Positions 1 to 11,262 are shown, counted from the first letter of the stretch. The stretch is DNA of 64,000 bases from Cephalotus follicularis (GCA_001972305.1 BDDD01000570.1:124001-188000), one strand, 5' to 3'. The notes: generated from the sequence alone by a model not told the origin. Program-made: numbers and translations.

Positions 1-50
1 AAACAATGCGATAAATAATGAACAATAGGGGTAGGGTTTACCGAATATGA

Positions 51-1560
51 TCATGGAGGCTCGAAATAAAGAGGCTCAGGCAGGTCCATGGCCTCTTCCA
101 TCCGTGCAGCCGTAAACTTGAGAAATTTCTTCAACCTCTGCCCGTTCACTTTGAAAGCATCATCAGTACCTGGCTTGCAAATCTCAAAAACACCATTTGA
201 GTAAACAGTTTTAACAATATAGAGACCGTCCCAACGGGATCTCAGTTTACCAAGAAACGTGTGTAAACGAGAGTTATACAAAAGCACTTTGTCTCCTGCT
301 TCGAAATTTTCCCTTAAAATACGCGTATCATGAAAGGCGTTGGTCTTTTCTTTTGAGATCTTAGCGTTGTCATATACATCATTTCGGATCTCTTCCAACT
401 CAGATAGTTTGATAGCACGATGACTTCCCGCAATGGAACGATCAAAATTAAATTACTTACCGGCCCAAAAGGCCCTATGTTCCAATTCCACCAGAAGATG
501 ACAAGCTTTGCCGTACACAAGCCGGTAAGGAGATTGACCAAGGTCAGCCTTGAAGGCTATCTGATAAGCCCACAAAGCATCCAGTGGTCGAGTGGACCAA
601 TCCTTTCTGCTGGGGTGGACTGTTTTTTCAAGTATTTGCTTAATTTGGCCATTGGATACCTCAACTTGCCCATTAGTTTCAGGATGGTATGGTGTAGCGA
701 GTTTGTGAGTGATCCCATACCTTTTCACGAGGGCTTCAAAAGAACGATTGCAAAAATGAGTACCCCTATAACTAATGATGGCACGTGGGGTGCCAAACCG
801 CGAAAAGATATGTTCCTTGAGGAACTTGACAACCACAGAGTTTTCATTAGTTCGACAAGGAATCGCCTCTATCCACTTCGGAACATAGTCAACAACCAAC
901 AAGATGTATAAATTCCCAAACGAGCTGGGAAACGAACCCATGAAATCGATGACCCAAACATCAAAGATCTCCATTGCCAAAATCGGAGTTCACGGCATCA
1001 TATTCCTCCTAATCACACGGCCTAACGATTGACAAGAAGCACAAGCCCGACAGTACTGAAAAGCATCTTTGAAAAGAGTTGGCCAATAAAATCCACACTG
1101 TAAAACCTTAGCCGCTGTCTTAGTTGGGCCAAAATGGCCACAACAAGCCTGATCATGACAAAAAGAAAGGATAAAATGACACTCCTGATCAGGAACACGC
1201 ATCCGCATAATTTGGTCAGGACATGCTTTAAAAAGGTAAGAATAATCCCAGAAAAAATGTTTGACTTGTGAGAGAAACCGACACATTTCGTGAGCTGGCC
1301 ATTTGGATGGTACGATCCCCGTAACTAGATAGTTACCTATATCCATATACCATGGTTCACTCTCGACACGCCTACGTTGCTCATCTGGAAAATTTTCATT
1401 AATCGGACCCTTCACCTCTAGCGTATTGGGGAGACGGGATAGGTGGTCGGGCAAAAGATTCTCAGTTCCTTTCTTGTCTCTTATTTCCACGTCAAACTCT
1501 TGAAGTAGCAAAACCCAACGGATGAGATGCGCTTTTGCATCCCTTTTGCCCACAAGACAC
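51..1560 (-). pseudogene. Athila integrase and end of RNase H (fossil)
   Basis: At the high-coordinate end the minus strand reads the end of RNase H ([26 protein letters not shown] region near 1430-1540). The integrase zinc-binding module follows ([20 protein letters not shown], then CRACASCQ near 1020-1140), then the DDE core ([48 protein letters not shown] between about 690 and 960). A C-terminal domain lies at about 51-398 (ENFEAGDKVLLYNSRL). This enzyme joins element cDNA to host DNA in the nucleus. The order matches Ty3/gypsy pol. The copy is broken. Confidence 0.87.
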
Positions 1561-1752
1561 CGAATCGTTGTATGATCAGTATAAAGAATGACGTGTGGTC
1601 CTAAAATATACTATCGAAATTTTCAAGTGCAAATACCACAGCTAAAAATTCCTTCTCAGTGGTCGTGTAATTTAATTGCGCATCGGAAAGGGTCCTACTT
1701 GCATAGTAAATGACGTGAGGCAATTTATTCATCCTTTGCCCGAGAACAACTC

Positions 1753-2655
1753 CTATTGCACTGTCTGACGCATCACACATAATCTCAAAAGGCTCAGTCC
1801 AAATGGGTGCGGAATGATAGGAGCCGAGGTGAGCTCCTTCTTTAAGCGGTTAAAAGCTTCGAGGGACTCGTCAGAGAAAACAAATTCTTGATCTTTCGCT
1901 AAGAGCGATGTCAAGGGTCGTGCCATCTTGTTAAAATCCTTGATGAACCTTCGATAAAAACCAGCTTGTCCGGGGAATGCTTGGATGTCTTTCACATTTC
2001 TTGGTGGAGGTAAATGTTGGATGACTTCAATTTTAGATTTGTCGACTTGAATTCCCTCCTTTGACACTACAAGTCCGAGAACGATCCCCTTCTTCACCAT
2101 GAAATTGCACTTCTCCCAATTAAGCACCAAATTCTTCTCCCTACTTTTTCCAAGTACTAATTTTATATGATGAAGGCTTTCAGAGAAAGTGGAACCATGC
2201 ATAGAGAAGTCATCCATAAACACCTCAAGAAAGTCCTCCGCCATATCAGAGAAAATACTCATCATGCACCTCTGGAAAGTTGTGGGGACGTTGTAAAGGC
2301 CAAATAGCATGCGCCGATACGCAAATCTACCAAACGGGCATGCGAAGGTAGTCTTCTCTTGATCTCTGGGGGTGATGGGAATTTGATTATATCCAGAGCA
2401 CCCATCAAGAAAGCAGTAGTAATAATGGTCAGCCAACCTATCCAACATTTGATCAATAAAAGGAAGAGGAAAATGATACTTCCAGGTGGCTGTATTCAAC
2501 TTGCGATAGTTGATGCACTCCCTCCATCCAATTTGAATCTTAGTAGGAATTAAGTCATTGGTGGAGGATTGCACTATCGTCACTCTGGATTTCTTTGGAA
2601 CTACGTGGATTGGACTCACCCACTGGACTGTCCGAGATGGGATAAATGATCCCAT
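1753..2655 (-). pseudogene. Athila reverse transcriptase (fossil)
   Basis: The minus strand encodes a recognisable Ty3/gypsy RT core: the WVSPIHVVPKK start, the fingers-palm region RECINYRKLNTATWKYHFPL, the catalytic-site block FLEVFMDDFSMHG, and the thumb or connection segment GFYRRFIKDFNKMARPLTSL. FMDDFS instead of the YxDD of many gypsy RTs is typical of Athila and Tat lineages. RT copies element RNA into cDNA inside the virus-like particle. RNase H follows toward lower coordinates. The 2.66-3.24 kb segment upstream is the protease-RT linker, ending in a conserved EAMQKEILKWLDNGIIYPI block. Confidence 0.9.
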
Positions 2656-3299
2656 TGTCTAGCCACTTCAGAATTTCTTTTTGCATGGCTTCTTTCATCA
2701 CAGGATTTGCCCTTCTTAGAGGTTCTCTAGAAGGTTTGGATCCTTCTGTGAGATGTACATGATGCTCACAAATAGAAGGGCTGATTCTATTGATGTCAGC
2801 CATAGTCCAACCAATTGCCTCTTTGTTTTCTTTGAGTACGCGAAGAACCTCCTCTTCTTGACGGGGAGTAAGATACGATGAAAGAATAACATGAAGAGTT
2901 TTGTTTTCCACTAAGTATTTGTATTTCAGCGTAGAGGGTAATTCTTTTAGTTCAAGATTCGAAGGCTCTTCCATTGGTGGCTTAGGTATAGAGGTTGACA
3001 AGAGGCCCACTGGTTTCAAAGGTTGCATACTAAATACATCAAAGAAATCACCTCCTTCAACATCCTCTAAGTCCCAAATAAACTCACTGAAATTTCCATC
3101 AAAATCAATGTCAAGGACTGTATCAATGTGGTCAGGAATTGAATGGATGATGTTTACTTCATCAAAGTCAGCTGTACGCTTTCCCAAATGGAAGACATTA
3201 AAATCCACTGACGTGTTTCCGAAACTCAACTTCATCAGACCATTTCAGCAATTTATCAAAGCATTGCTTGTGGCCAAGAATGATCTACCAAGGATAACT

Positions 3300-3870
3300 G
3301 GGATTTAACCATGGATGTTCGCAACAGGATGGGTATCTAAAATGACGAAGTCGATAGGAAAGAAAAGCTCACCAACCTTGATTAAAACATCCTCAATTTT
3401 TGCTCTCAGGACTTTCATAAACCTATCTGCTAATTACAAAGTCATCGTGGTCGGGCACAACTCTCCTAAACCAAGATTTTCGTAAACCGACGATAGCAAC
3501 AAATTCACACTAGCTCCTAAGTTGAAAAGAGCATGTTCAATTTTGGTGTTGCCGATGACACAAGAGGTTGTCCGACAGCCAAGGTCTTTATAATTTTGTA
3601 CCGTGGGTTGCGAAAACATCGCACAGATATTGGCTTCCAAGAAAGCCTTTTTCGGAGTCTGAAGGATCCTCTTTTTAGTGCACAAGTCTTTTAGGACTTT
3701 TGCATAATATGGTACCTGAGCAATTGCTTCCAACAATGGAATGTTGATTTGGAATTGCTTAAATGTTTCAATGATCTTTTCCATTGCTGGGGATTTCTTA
3801 TTTTGTGATCTCTTTGTGAAAGGAACTGGGGGATCATATGAACGCTCAGATATCACTGCTTGTTGTTCCT
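3300..3870 (-). pseudogene. Athila protease region (fossil)
   Basis: The minus strand encodes the Athila protease neighbourhood: a basic linker (FTKRSQNKKSPAMEKIIETF), the stretch IPLLEAIAQVPYYAKVLKDL that is conserved upstream of the Athila protease, then the active-site area IEHALFNLGASVNLL. Athila proteases normally show DLGAS(V/I)NLMP in this position. The enzyme would cleave the Gag-Pol polyprotein. It lies between gag and RT as expected. This copy is decayed. Confidence 0.8.
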
Positions 3871-4029
3871 TCTTCTCTTCCTCTTACTCTTCCTTAGATT
3901 ATTCTTGTTCGCTTCAATTTGTTGGTTGCACAGAGGAGTCAACCAACTATTGCTTAAATTGCTCGTGTCCACAGAGGATTCATCCAAAGGGTCATTTTGC
4001 TTGCCCGTTTGATCCGCTGGTTGGTATTC

Positions 4030-5530
4030 ATTTCCACCACTCAGGACAAAAACTTTTTTGATGGGCCTTGGAGGAGGAAGAGGAGCCTTGTGGATTAGAT
4101 GTTGGTTGGATGTGAGCGGGCTGGTTCATGGTATTCCTCAGATTCAGTTTAGGCTGAGAAGGCATCTTGCTGTTCTCTCTTTCTTGTAGAGCAGAAGCGA
4201 GCTGGGAGATTTGCTTCTCCATGTTATGCTGACTAGTCATTACAGTGCTCATAAGAAGCTCCATGCTCTTTTCTAGCAAGGAAATCCTAGACGTGTCTTC
4301 CCTTTGGTTCACCAATCCAGGTGATTATTGATTTTGAAACTTGGTTTGGTGGTGGGAAGGATTGTCAGACATTATTTGAAGTCGGGGGAAACCTTTGAAA
4401 GGTCTGCTGAGGTGCAGACTGGCTAGAGAAGCTCGAAGGTTGCCCCAAAAAATGTGAATTGTGTCCCAAAAAGTTTGAGGGTCCTCTCGGGTTTTGCCTT
4501 TGACTCCATGAGAAGTTTGGATGATTTCTCTAACCCATATTCTAAGTGTTACTGTAAGGGTTGTATTGATTCATTGCGGACACATTCTCAAGAGAATACT
4601 GATTTTCAAAATAGTTTGGGCATTCTTCAAAGACATGACTTAGTGACTGGCACCAAGAACACATAGGGGTGCTTTGATCGATGTGATTTACATGCACGGA
4701 ACACCAAACTATCGACTCCAATCTCATGAGGAGGCTGTCTAACTGTGCCTCATTAGCCACAGCTCCTTCTATGATGTACCCCTTACTCGGCAAAGCTCTC
4801 TCCAAAACATGAGTGTACTCCCACTCCCTAGTTTGCTCCCCCAAATCTAGTAGGAAATTCTAAGCCTCGTTTTAATCCATTACCAGGCGAACCCATCAAG
4901 ACACATCGACTCAACCAATTGCTTGGTCTGGTGGTCGATGCCTTCATAGATGAATTGGCATAAATGCCAAGTATTTAGGCCGTGATGAGGACACTTGAAG
5001 ATGAGGTCTTTAAAACGTTCCATACATCTAGAAAATGATTTATTGGGTCACTGGCGAAACTGGAGAATGTCGTTCCTAAGCTTATTGGTTTTATGGAGAG
5101 GAAATAATTTCTTTAGGAATGAAACAGTGAAATGATCCCATGTAGGGATGAAACCATTGGGCAGACTATAGAGCCACTTCTTGGCTCCTTCCTTAAGAGA
5201 AAAGTTTATGAAACGCAATTTGATAGCATCATCGGATAATTGCTGGAGTTTCATGATGGCACATACCTCCTCAAACTCACGAAGAAAGAGATATGCATCC
5301 TCATTGGGTAACCCATGAAAGTAAGGGAGCATGCTAATGAACTTGGATTTCAACTCGAAGTTGTTACCCTGAGGTGCAGGTAACTGGATAGATGATAGTT
5401 GTGCTGTCCTTGCACGTAGAACCTATCGCCCAGGGTTTGGATGGGTCGTTCATCCGCCATGCTTGCTTGTTGATTAATTCGGTCAAGACGATTATTTGGA
5501 CCACGCACCCACTCAGTCATAAACTAAATC
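4030..5530 (-). pseudogene. Athila gag region (fossil)
   Basis: A Retrotrans_gag segment lies at about 5048-5353 (MLPYFHGLPNEDAYLFLREF, GAKKWLYSLPNGFIPTWDHF). A single CCHC zinc knuckle lies at 4620-4661 (CSWCQSLSHVFEEC, spacing C-x2-C-x4-H-x4-C). A Gln/Ser-rich tail with a short heptad-like segment (LLEKSMELLMSTV) lies near 4028-4315. Gag forms the virus-like particle and its knuckle binds element RNA. The N-terminus near 5520 (MTEWVRGPNNRLDRINQQAS) suits Athila. The region is broken in several places. Confidence 0.85.
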
Positions 5531-5706
5531 AAACTAGTGAGGAAGAGAACTAACAAAGTCAGGTCACTAATGCAGACAACCCAAGCGTTAAAGCAGAGAA
5601 TCCAACCCGAGAACGTAAATTAAACTTTTTTTAAGGCTTATGCAGAAAACCTAATTAAACTAAATATGACGAATCGGCTGAATAAAGTAAAAATAATCTA
5701 AAACTT

Positions 5707-5727
5707 GTTTCCCCATAAACAACGCCA
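5707..5727 (-). promoter_or_regulatory. Athila primer-binding site (tRNA-Asp type)
   Basis: Read on the minus strand the site begins TGGCGTTGTTTATGGGGA. From memory the plant tRNA-Asp 3' end predicts TGGCGCCGTTGCCGGGGA, and 13 of 18 positions agree. It lies between gag and the LTR, where minus-strand cDNA synthesis is primed. tRNA-Asp priming is usual for Athila. Confidence 0.75.
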
Positions 5728-6148
5728 AAAACTTTTTCACCAATTTTTAATGTATTAAATATATACCGGAAGTGAACGGTTGTGCAGTAACAAGTCGAAC
5801 GCTAGGAAACAAGCTAAATCAATTTTAATCTATCCAACCAGCAAAGTATAAAAAATTGAGGTGAATTATTAATTCCTACTCCTAAATATGCAAAATAAAT
5901 TAATTAACTAAACTACTAAAACAGGAAACAAAAACGGGGACGCTATGTCAAGACGTTGATGGTTATACACACTGGATTGAAAACTAACAGATTTTAAAGA
6001 ATGCAAACTATGAATTATCAAAGCAGTAAATAAAGCTCAATAAAATATGCAAATTAAAGTTGGTTTTAGGGTATAGAAACTCACCATAGATTGTGTTGAA
6101 AAACTCACTCACTTGAATGATCAAACATTGGTAAGCAACGGTAGCTAG

Positions 6149-6296
6149 GTCGATACAGAGTGCGATTGTGACGACAAATCGAATGAGTAGTCATGCTATG
6201 TCTATACGGAGTGTGGCAGGGATAACAAATCATATGAGTAGTCATGCTATGTCTATATGGAGTGAGTTCGGAGTGACAAACCATATGAGTAGACTT
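6149..6296. repeat. 51-bp tandem repeat in the Athila LTR
   Basis: Two full units (6176-6226 and 6227-6277) follow a partial unit (6149-6175) and precede another partial unit (6278-6296). Each contains ATGAGTAGTCATGCTATGTC. The units differ by only a few bases, so the expansion is fairly recent relative to the element's coding decay. Translated peptides of this stretch are artefacts of the repeat. Confidence 0.8.
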
Positions 6297-6585
6297 CCAT
6301 TAATTTCATTAAAAGCACCATTTATCCAACAACTTTCTTCTTCACAGACAAAGTGTATGTGGATTTTAATCAGACATACGAAGTCTGGGTGTGTCAGAAA
6401 ATTGAAGAACAAATCAACAATTCAAGGATTTTATTAATGGAGTTGTATCAATACATCTAATGGCTTTGCCCTAACCCTAAAAACCTTGAAAGTTTAGCTA
6501 CAAAACATTGTAATAAAAACTGGTAACGAGAAAAGAAAGGAGGCGGCTGGCAGAGCTTAGACATTGAGTTGTAACCTTGCCTCTT

Positions 6586-6597
6586 CCTTTTATACTT
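6586..6597 (-). promoter_or_regulatory. TATA box of the Athila LTR
   Basis: The minus strand reads AAGTATAAAAGG, a strong plant TATA match. Transcription would run toward lower coordinates with a start near 6555-6565, which gives a transcribed leader of about 0.8 kb before the primer site. Confidence 0.6.
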
Positions 6598-6847
6598 ATG
6601 ACAATGCGTAAAACCCGAAATAAAGTTTTAACCTAATTACAATATGTTTAAAATCTGAAACTTTCCAATTTTTTGCTGCCTAAAGTGTCTGTTGGCCTTT
6701 GCCACCCCGTTAATTGTATTAACATATGTTATTTTGATGATTAACAAACATATAACACTTGTATGCATAATTCTCTGAGCTACAACTTCATATACTCACT
6801 TGATCTTGTGTCCAAAATGTGCAAAAGGCTGTTTCTGCAGGTACAGG

Positions 6848-7345
6848 GCAATCCAGCCGATTGCCATGGATGAGTAGTCGACTTCCATGGGTTGAGTAGC
6901 CGACTGGTTCTTCAAACAACTCCAGAAACTGCAGGAACACATGATCCAGTCGACTGCCACAGGGGAGCAGTCGACTGCCAGACCAAGACAGCCGACTGCC
7001 GCAGGGGTCCAGTCGACTGCCATGGGTGCACAATTCAGGCAGTAGCTTCTGTATCATTTTCACACCTCATCCAGCCGACTGAAGCAGGGCACCAGTCAAC
7101 TGCGAGGGGGTCCAGTCGACTGCCAAGTAATCCAGCCGACTGTCACCAAATGTGCAATATCAGGCAGTAGCTTTTGTAAGTCCAATTTTAGCTCAACCAA
7201 CCGACTGGAACAGAGCACCGGCCGACTGCCAGGCTCCACCAGCCGACTTCCCAGAGGAAGCAGCTGACTGCCTCCATGTAACGGCTATATTTGAAATACG
7301 CGCCATCTAATCTAGCTGACTGCCCAAGGAATCCAGCCGACTGGA
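6848..7345. repeat. Array of TCGA-centred motifs with 21-bp period (SIRE LTR)
   Basis: At least 14 copies of CAGTCGACTGCC or a one- to two-base variant (CAGCCGACTGCC, CAGTCAACTGC). Core starts at 6950, 6971, 6992 and 7013 are exactly 21 bp apart. The bases between cores are not conserved. The array lies upstream of the TATA box, in U3. Confidence 0.9.
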
Positions 7346-7385
7346 TTATAACAGAACTTCAAAAATAGATCCGTTGGAGCACAAG

Positions 7386-7392
7386 TATAAAT
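7386..7392 (+). promoter_or_regulatory. TATA box of the SIRE-type LTR
   Basis: AAGTATAAATGCC on the plus strand, about 40 bp after the last palindromic motif. The downstream CATTC/TCATC-rich stretch to 7530 would be the start of the transcript. This suits the Sirevirus layout of a palindrome cluster just upstream of TATA. Confidence 0.6.
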
Positions 7393-7835
7393 GCCAAAGT
7401 GGATCATTCTTTGGTGCATCTCTTGCAATCAAAGTGAACATTCATTCTAGCTAACTCAAGTACAATTCCAAACATTCAAAGCATCAAAGAGATCACATCA
7501 AAGCAAATCACACTCACTAAAAAGCCTTTACATTTTACATTTCCTATCACTAAGAGCTTCGTGAGAAATGAGCGAAATTGTAAACAAATTCATTGTGAAT
7601 TTTTAATCTTCAAACACTTTATTTCACACATAAACAAGAGAGGTTGTCTCTTGTATTGCTCGGTTGGAGCAAATTTGTATTCGCTTGGTTGGAGCGAAGG
7701 GAGTTGAAGCTCGGTTGGAGTTTCAAGCCCGGATTGGGGCATACATAGTGAAATACTCAAGGGGAGGCCTTGGGGAGTGGACGTAGGCGGTTTGCCGAAC
7801 CACTATACATCTGTTTGCAATCTCTCTTCTAGACT

Positions 7836-8401
7836 TCCTACGGTGTCAAATGTGTCGACGTTTATGTTGAAAGCGTCGTCGGTTTGTTGTTTGGCGTTGA
7901 CGCTTTGATACATTGAAGATGAACTTGTTCGACGCTTTAGTTGTAAAGCGTCGACGGGAATGAGCAAGGCGTCGACGGTTTAGTACAGGTAGTTGTGGGA
8001 ATTGCTCTACGCATCTATGCGTCAGCGATAAAGTGTAAGGTGTCAATGCTTTGTAATTTTTGAGCTGAGCGTCGACGCTAACATGCAAGGCATCGACGCT
8101 TAAAGTGTGTCAAATAATTATTATCTCCTCTGTACCAAAGCGCTACAATTTTGCTCTGAACTGCAGGCGTTTTGTATGTAAGCGTCAACGGTTTCTTTGA
8201 AGGCGTCGACATTTTTCCCTGTTTTCTGCAAAAAATTGTCAATTCTTCGAGCTTTGATCTTCTTGTCCTCAATTCGAACAAATTTGACTAGTATTAATGC
8301 ATTTTGATCTTTTTAGCCGTTTACCTGAAAATCAAATAAGAGCAACCAAAGTAGTCTATTCAAAGCATAAAAACATCACAAACAGATCCTTAAAATTAAC
8401 A
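7836..8401 (-). repeat. LTR-like fragment with TCGA motif array
   Basis: On the minus strand the segment starts TGTTAATTTTAAGGATCTG at 8401, where it abuts the end of a truncated gypsy RT, and ends near the SIRE LTR. After about 180 bp comes TTTTTTGCAG and then a motif array (7855-8215) of GCGTCGACGCTTT-type units, many 21-22 bp apart. The order (LTR-like start, about 180 bp, TGCAG, array) resembles the neighbouring SIRE LTR, so a second truncated copia LTR is possible. I cannot assign it further. Confidence 0.5.
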
Positions 8402-8439
8402 CATTTTTATGCTAAACAACTGGAATTGACATGACCCGG

Positions 8440-9200
8440 CAAAGCCACCTCCGATAACCAAAACTCATATTTGCTGAACTTGGCATATAACCGGTGATCT
8501 CTCAGAGTCTGCAATGCCAAGCGCAAATGTTCCCCATGCTCCTCTATACTCCTGGAATATACCAAGATATCATCAATGAAGACCATGATAAATTGGTCAA
8601 GATAAGGGCTGAACACCTTGTTCATTAAGCTCATGAATGCGGCAGGGGCATTGGTCACCCTAAACGGCATTACCACGGACTCATAGTGCCCATACCTTGA
8701 AATGAAAGCTGTCTTTGGAATGTCTTCGACTCTAACCCTGAGCTGATGATATCCTGATCTCAAATCCAATTTAGAGAACACTAAAGCACCTTTCAACTGA
8801 TCAAATAACTCATCGATATGCGGCAACGGATACTTATTCTTTATTGTAACCCTCGGCCGGATGAAACCTCTATCGAGCAACTCTTGTAACTAAATTTCAA
8901 CTCAGGAGGGGCCATACGATAAGGAGCTCTCGATATCGGCGTCGTCCCCTTAGCAAATCAATCAAAAACTACATATCCCTCTCAGGCGGTAAGATGTCAA
9001 CTCATCCGAAAATACATCTGGATATTCACAAACAACAGGAACATCCTCTAACCACAGTATCCATTTCATGCTATCCGTCACATATGCCAGGAAACTACTG
9101 CATCCCTCTCTCATCAGCCTGTCAGCATGAAGAGCTGATATCATCTGAACTGATTGGTGCTCTAAGGTCCCAATGAACTGGAACTAAGGCTATCTTGGCA
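8440..9200 (-). pseudogene. E2 reverse transcriptase and protease-RT linker (fossil)
   Basis: The minus strand encodes RT blocks [40 protein letters not shown] and the catalytic area [15 protein letters not shown], then [20 protein letters not shown] at the low-coordinate end. Upstream, near 8960-9140, lies the linker VVCEYPDVFSDEL, which in chromoviruses sits between protease and RT. Only the amino-proximal part of pol remains. Confidence 0.87.
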
Positions 9201-9239
9201 TACTGAAGGTCATGACCTTCCCGTTGAAATCCACATGGG

Positions 9240-9610
9240 CATAATGTGTTGATAACCAATCCATCTCAAGGATCACATCTAGCTCACCTATCCCAACACT
9301 ATAAGGTCTGGTAGGAAAACACTTCCGGCAATCTCCAAAACACAAGACCTACATACCCATTCTGAAATAAAAGACTGCCCCACCAGGGTACTAACCTCCA
9401 TCATAAAAGGCAAAGGCTCAGGCTCCACACTAACATGGCATATAAAATGTGATGCAATGTATGAATGGGACGAGCCTGGATCTATAAGAACCTGTGCCAT
9501 ATGCTGAGAGATACAAATAGTACCTCCAATCACTGATGTAAATCCTCCCTCAACACTCTCATCCATACCATATACCCTACCTTGCACGGTAGGAGTCGAT
9601 CCCATGCGCT
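9240..9610 (-). pseudogene. E2 aspartic protease (fossil)
   Basis: The minus strand reads GGTICISQHMAQVLIDPGSSHSYIAS... with the chromovirus active-site form DPGSSHS (the usual D-S/T-G is DPG in this lineage), followed by the flap region and FLPDLIVLG. Such proteases process Gag-Pol. It lies between gag and RT as expected. To respect the fossil status no further detail of its damage is given. Confidence 0.82.
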
Positions 9611-9699
9611 TCTTCCCATGATCTCTCCCTACCCCAGAAGGCGAGCTGGTGCTAGGACGGCCCTGATACTGCTGTCTAGAACCACTGCCTTACTGATAA

Positions 9700-10857
9700 C
9701 CAATACTCTGGTTCTGCTGAGAACCTCCCTAAGATCGGCCTGAACTCCGCTCTTGCTGACTCTCTGAACTATATCTATCATGAAGGCACTCCCTAACTAT
9801 GTGATCAGAAGCTCGACATACTATGCATTTACCAGCTCTCCACCAACAATCATCCTATGTGTGGTTCGTGCATCCACAGTTCCCGCACGGATAAAAGGGA
9901 GCCTGACTTCCACCACTGGAAATTCTAGAGAGGTCTCCCTACATCCCCTGACTCCATTGCTGAGAATCCTGCCATCTACACCTCTGTCGGGAACTTTGGC
10001 TTCTACCCCTCTACTGTGACCCTTTGGACTGACCTCTTTGAACGAAAAAACCGGGCGAACTACCAAATACTCTGAGCCGAGTCACCCTGATCAGGACTGC
10101 AATTCCTAGATCTGAAGGACTTGTTACTACTCCCAGAACTCCTCCCTGCCTGCCATCCAAAAGAAGCAGATCTGTTACTATAAGTCTGAATCTGCAATCT
10201 ATGCAACTCCTCCGCTAATGCCTCACTATCTCTGGCTATGCTAGCCAACTCCACGACAGATCTCAATCTGAGAGGTACTGGACTCTGTCTAATATCTGGT
10301 CTGAGACCACAAAGAAATCACTTTGCCTTTCTTGTTTCTGTGCCATTCACATGCAGAGCTATCCTTGAAAATTCAACAAATTTGGCTTCATATAGCGCTA
10401 CCGTCATACTGCCTTGAGTTAAGGCAATAAATTCAGCCTCCCTCTTATCAACCTCAGCCTCTAGATAATACTGCTCATTGAACTCTATTCTGAACATATC
10501 CCCCGAATTCGATATCCCATTTTCCTCCCAAGATATAGCAACCATGTTCCACCAATGTTCTGCTTCGCCCTGTAGCATATATGTGGCGAAGACAACTTTC
10601 TCAGAATCTGAACCTCTCAAGACTCGAAAGATCTTTTCCATATGCATCCGCCATCTCTCAGTGGTAACTGCATCAGAATCCCCTGTGAAGGACGGAGGAT
10701 TCAATCTCAAAAACCTGATTAAAGGATCCTCCCTTGGTGCAGGTAGGCCAACTGATCTCTTTGCTATTTCGGCACGCTTGGCGGGTCTTACAACTGGAGT
10801 CTGCCCTGTTGCCTCTGTTGCACGCCTAACCGGTCTTACAGCCGAGGTTTTGCTCAT
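9700..10857 (-). pseudogene. E2 gag region (fossil)
   Basis: A Retrotrans_gag core is clear at about 10330-10700 (FLRLNPPSFTGDSDAVTTER, MLQGEAEHWWNMVAISW, AEFIALTQGSMTVALYEAKF). The region downstream (9780-10260) is Gly/Ser/Arg-rich with a remnant CCHC knuckle near 9800-9870. The basic N-terminal stretch (RPVRRATEATGQTPVVRPAKR) follows the start near 10857. Gag builds the particle. Between gag and the primer site (10858-11250) lies a leader of about 390 bp with no other feature. Confidence 0.83.
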
Positions 10858-11250
10858 CTATATCCGCTTGCCGCTGTATAAACTCATTCATCCGATTTAT
10901 CATATATTATACATCTTTCTCATGAAACCTCTGGGTTCCCTTTGGCCAGGAGCGTCAAAATCTGCTTCTGGACTCACATTATGTTCCTCTGGTTCTTCAA
11001 CATCGCTATTGGCTCGGGTACGTCTGGTCGATGGCCTTGCCTTAGCCTTTCCTTTAGCTCCTCTTCAACCTTCCATATCTACCTTGTATAAGAGACAAAA
11101 GTCACCTATCCAATTCATAACCATAATTCCAAAACAAATATAGCAGCGAACAACATATCAATATCACTCAATTCTAATAACAACAATCTTATCCGTATTA
11201 CTTAATCCCCACAGCCAAGGATCCTAACCTGGCATAGCCAACAAAACATG

Positions 11251-11262
11251 GCTTGGATACCA
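11251..11262 (-). promoter_or_regulatory. E2 primer-binding site (tRNA-iMet type)
   Basis: The minus strand reads TGGTATCCAAGC, two differences from the plant initiator-Met complement TGGTATCAGAGC. It starts three bases inside the LTR edge (TGTCACGTC on the plus strand at 11266). Confidence 0.8.

Larger units (their letters stand above)
1..6714 (-). mobile_element. Athila-type Ty3/gypsy element, partial (cut by window edge)
   Basis: The minus strand carries, in order from high to low coordinates, a 5' LTR, a tRNA-Asp-like primer site, gag, protease, reverse transcriptase, RNase H and integrase. The RT has the Athila/Tat signatures YYCFLDGCSGYNQI and FMDDFS, and the gag and the primer type agree with Athila. 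The downstream region and the 3' LTR lie off the left end, so age cannot be taken from an LTR pair. The coding part is a fossil with roughly ten breaks. The right limit is uncertain because a SIRE-type LTR abuts or interrupts the LTR near 6690-6715. Confidence 0.88.
5751..6714 (-). repeat. Athila 5' LTR (limits approximate)
   Basis: This non-coding, AT-rich segment lies upstream of the primer site. Its inner edge is placed at TGTATTAAAT (5751), though anything from 5728 could be right. It holds a TATA box and a 51-bp tandem repeat. Athila LTRs are usually longer, so the outer part may be missing or lie beyond the SIRE-type LTR. Without the second LTR the ends cannot be proven. Confidence 0.6.
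6690..7850 (+). repeat. SIRE/Maximus-type Ty1/copia LTR, probably solo
   Basis: The plus strand has the layout of Sirevirus LTRs: an opening with TTATTTTGATGATTAACAAA (near 6730), a TATA box at 7386, the GGTTGGAG repeats near 7660-7720, and the near-diagnostic 3' block GTGGACGTAGGC followed by GCCGAACCACTATA (7778-7810). No copia coding sequence or tRNA-Met primer site follows, so it is a solo or truncated LTR. The start is uncertain (TGTTGG near 6689 or TGTATTAAC at 6715) and the 3' end is not sharply defined. Confidence 0.8.

Noticed and set aside
420-911. 163-codon plus-strand frame near the left edge
   Set aside because: It is the shadow of the Athila integrase on the minus strand.
6950-6975. 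GTCGAC sites as cloning-vector (SalI) residue
   Set aside because: The sites are numerous, degenerate and embedded in genuine LTR sequence; no vector sequence adjoins them.
6848-7345. Regular 21-bp motif spacing resembling a CRISPR array
   Set aside because: Only about 8-12 bases are conserved per unit, the period is far too short, and the context is a plant LTR. No cas genes are present.
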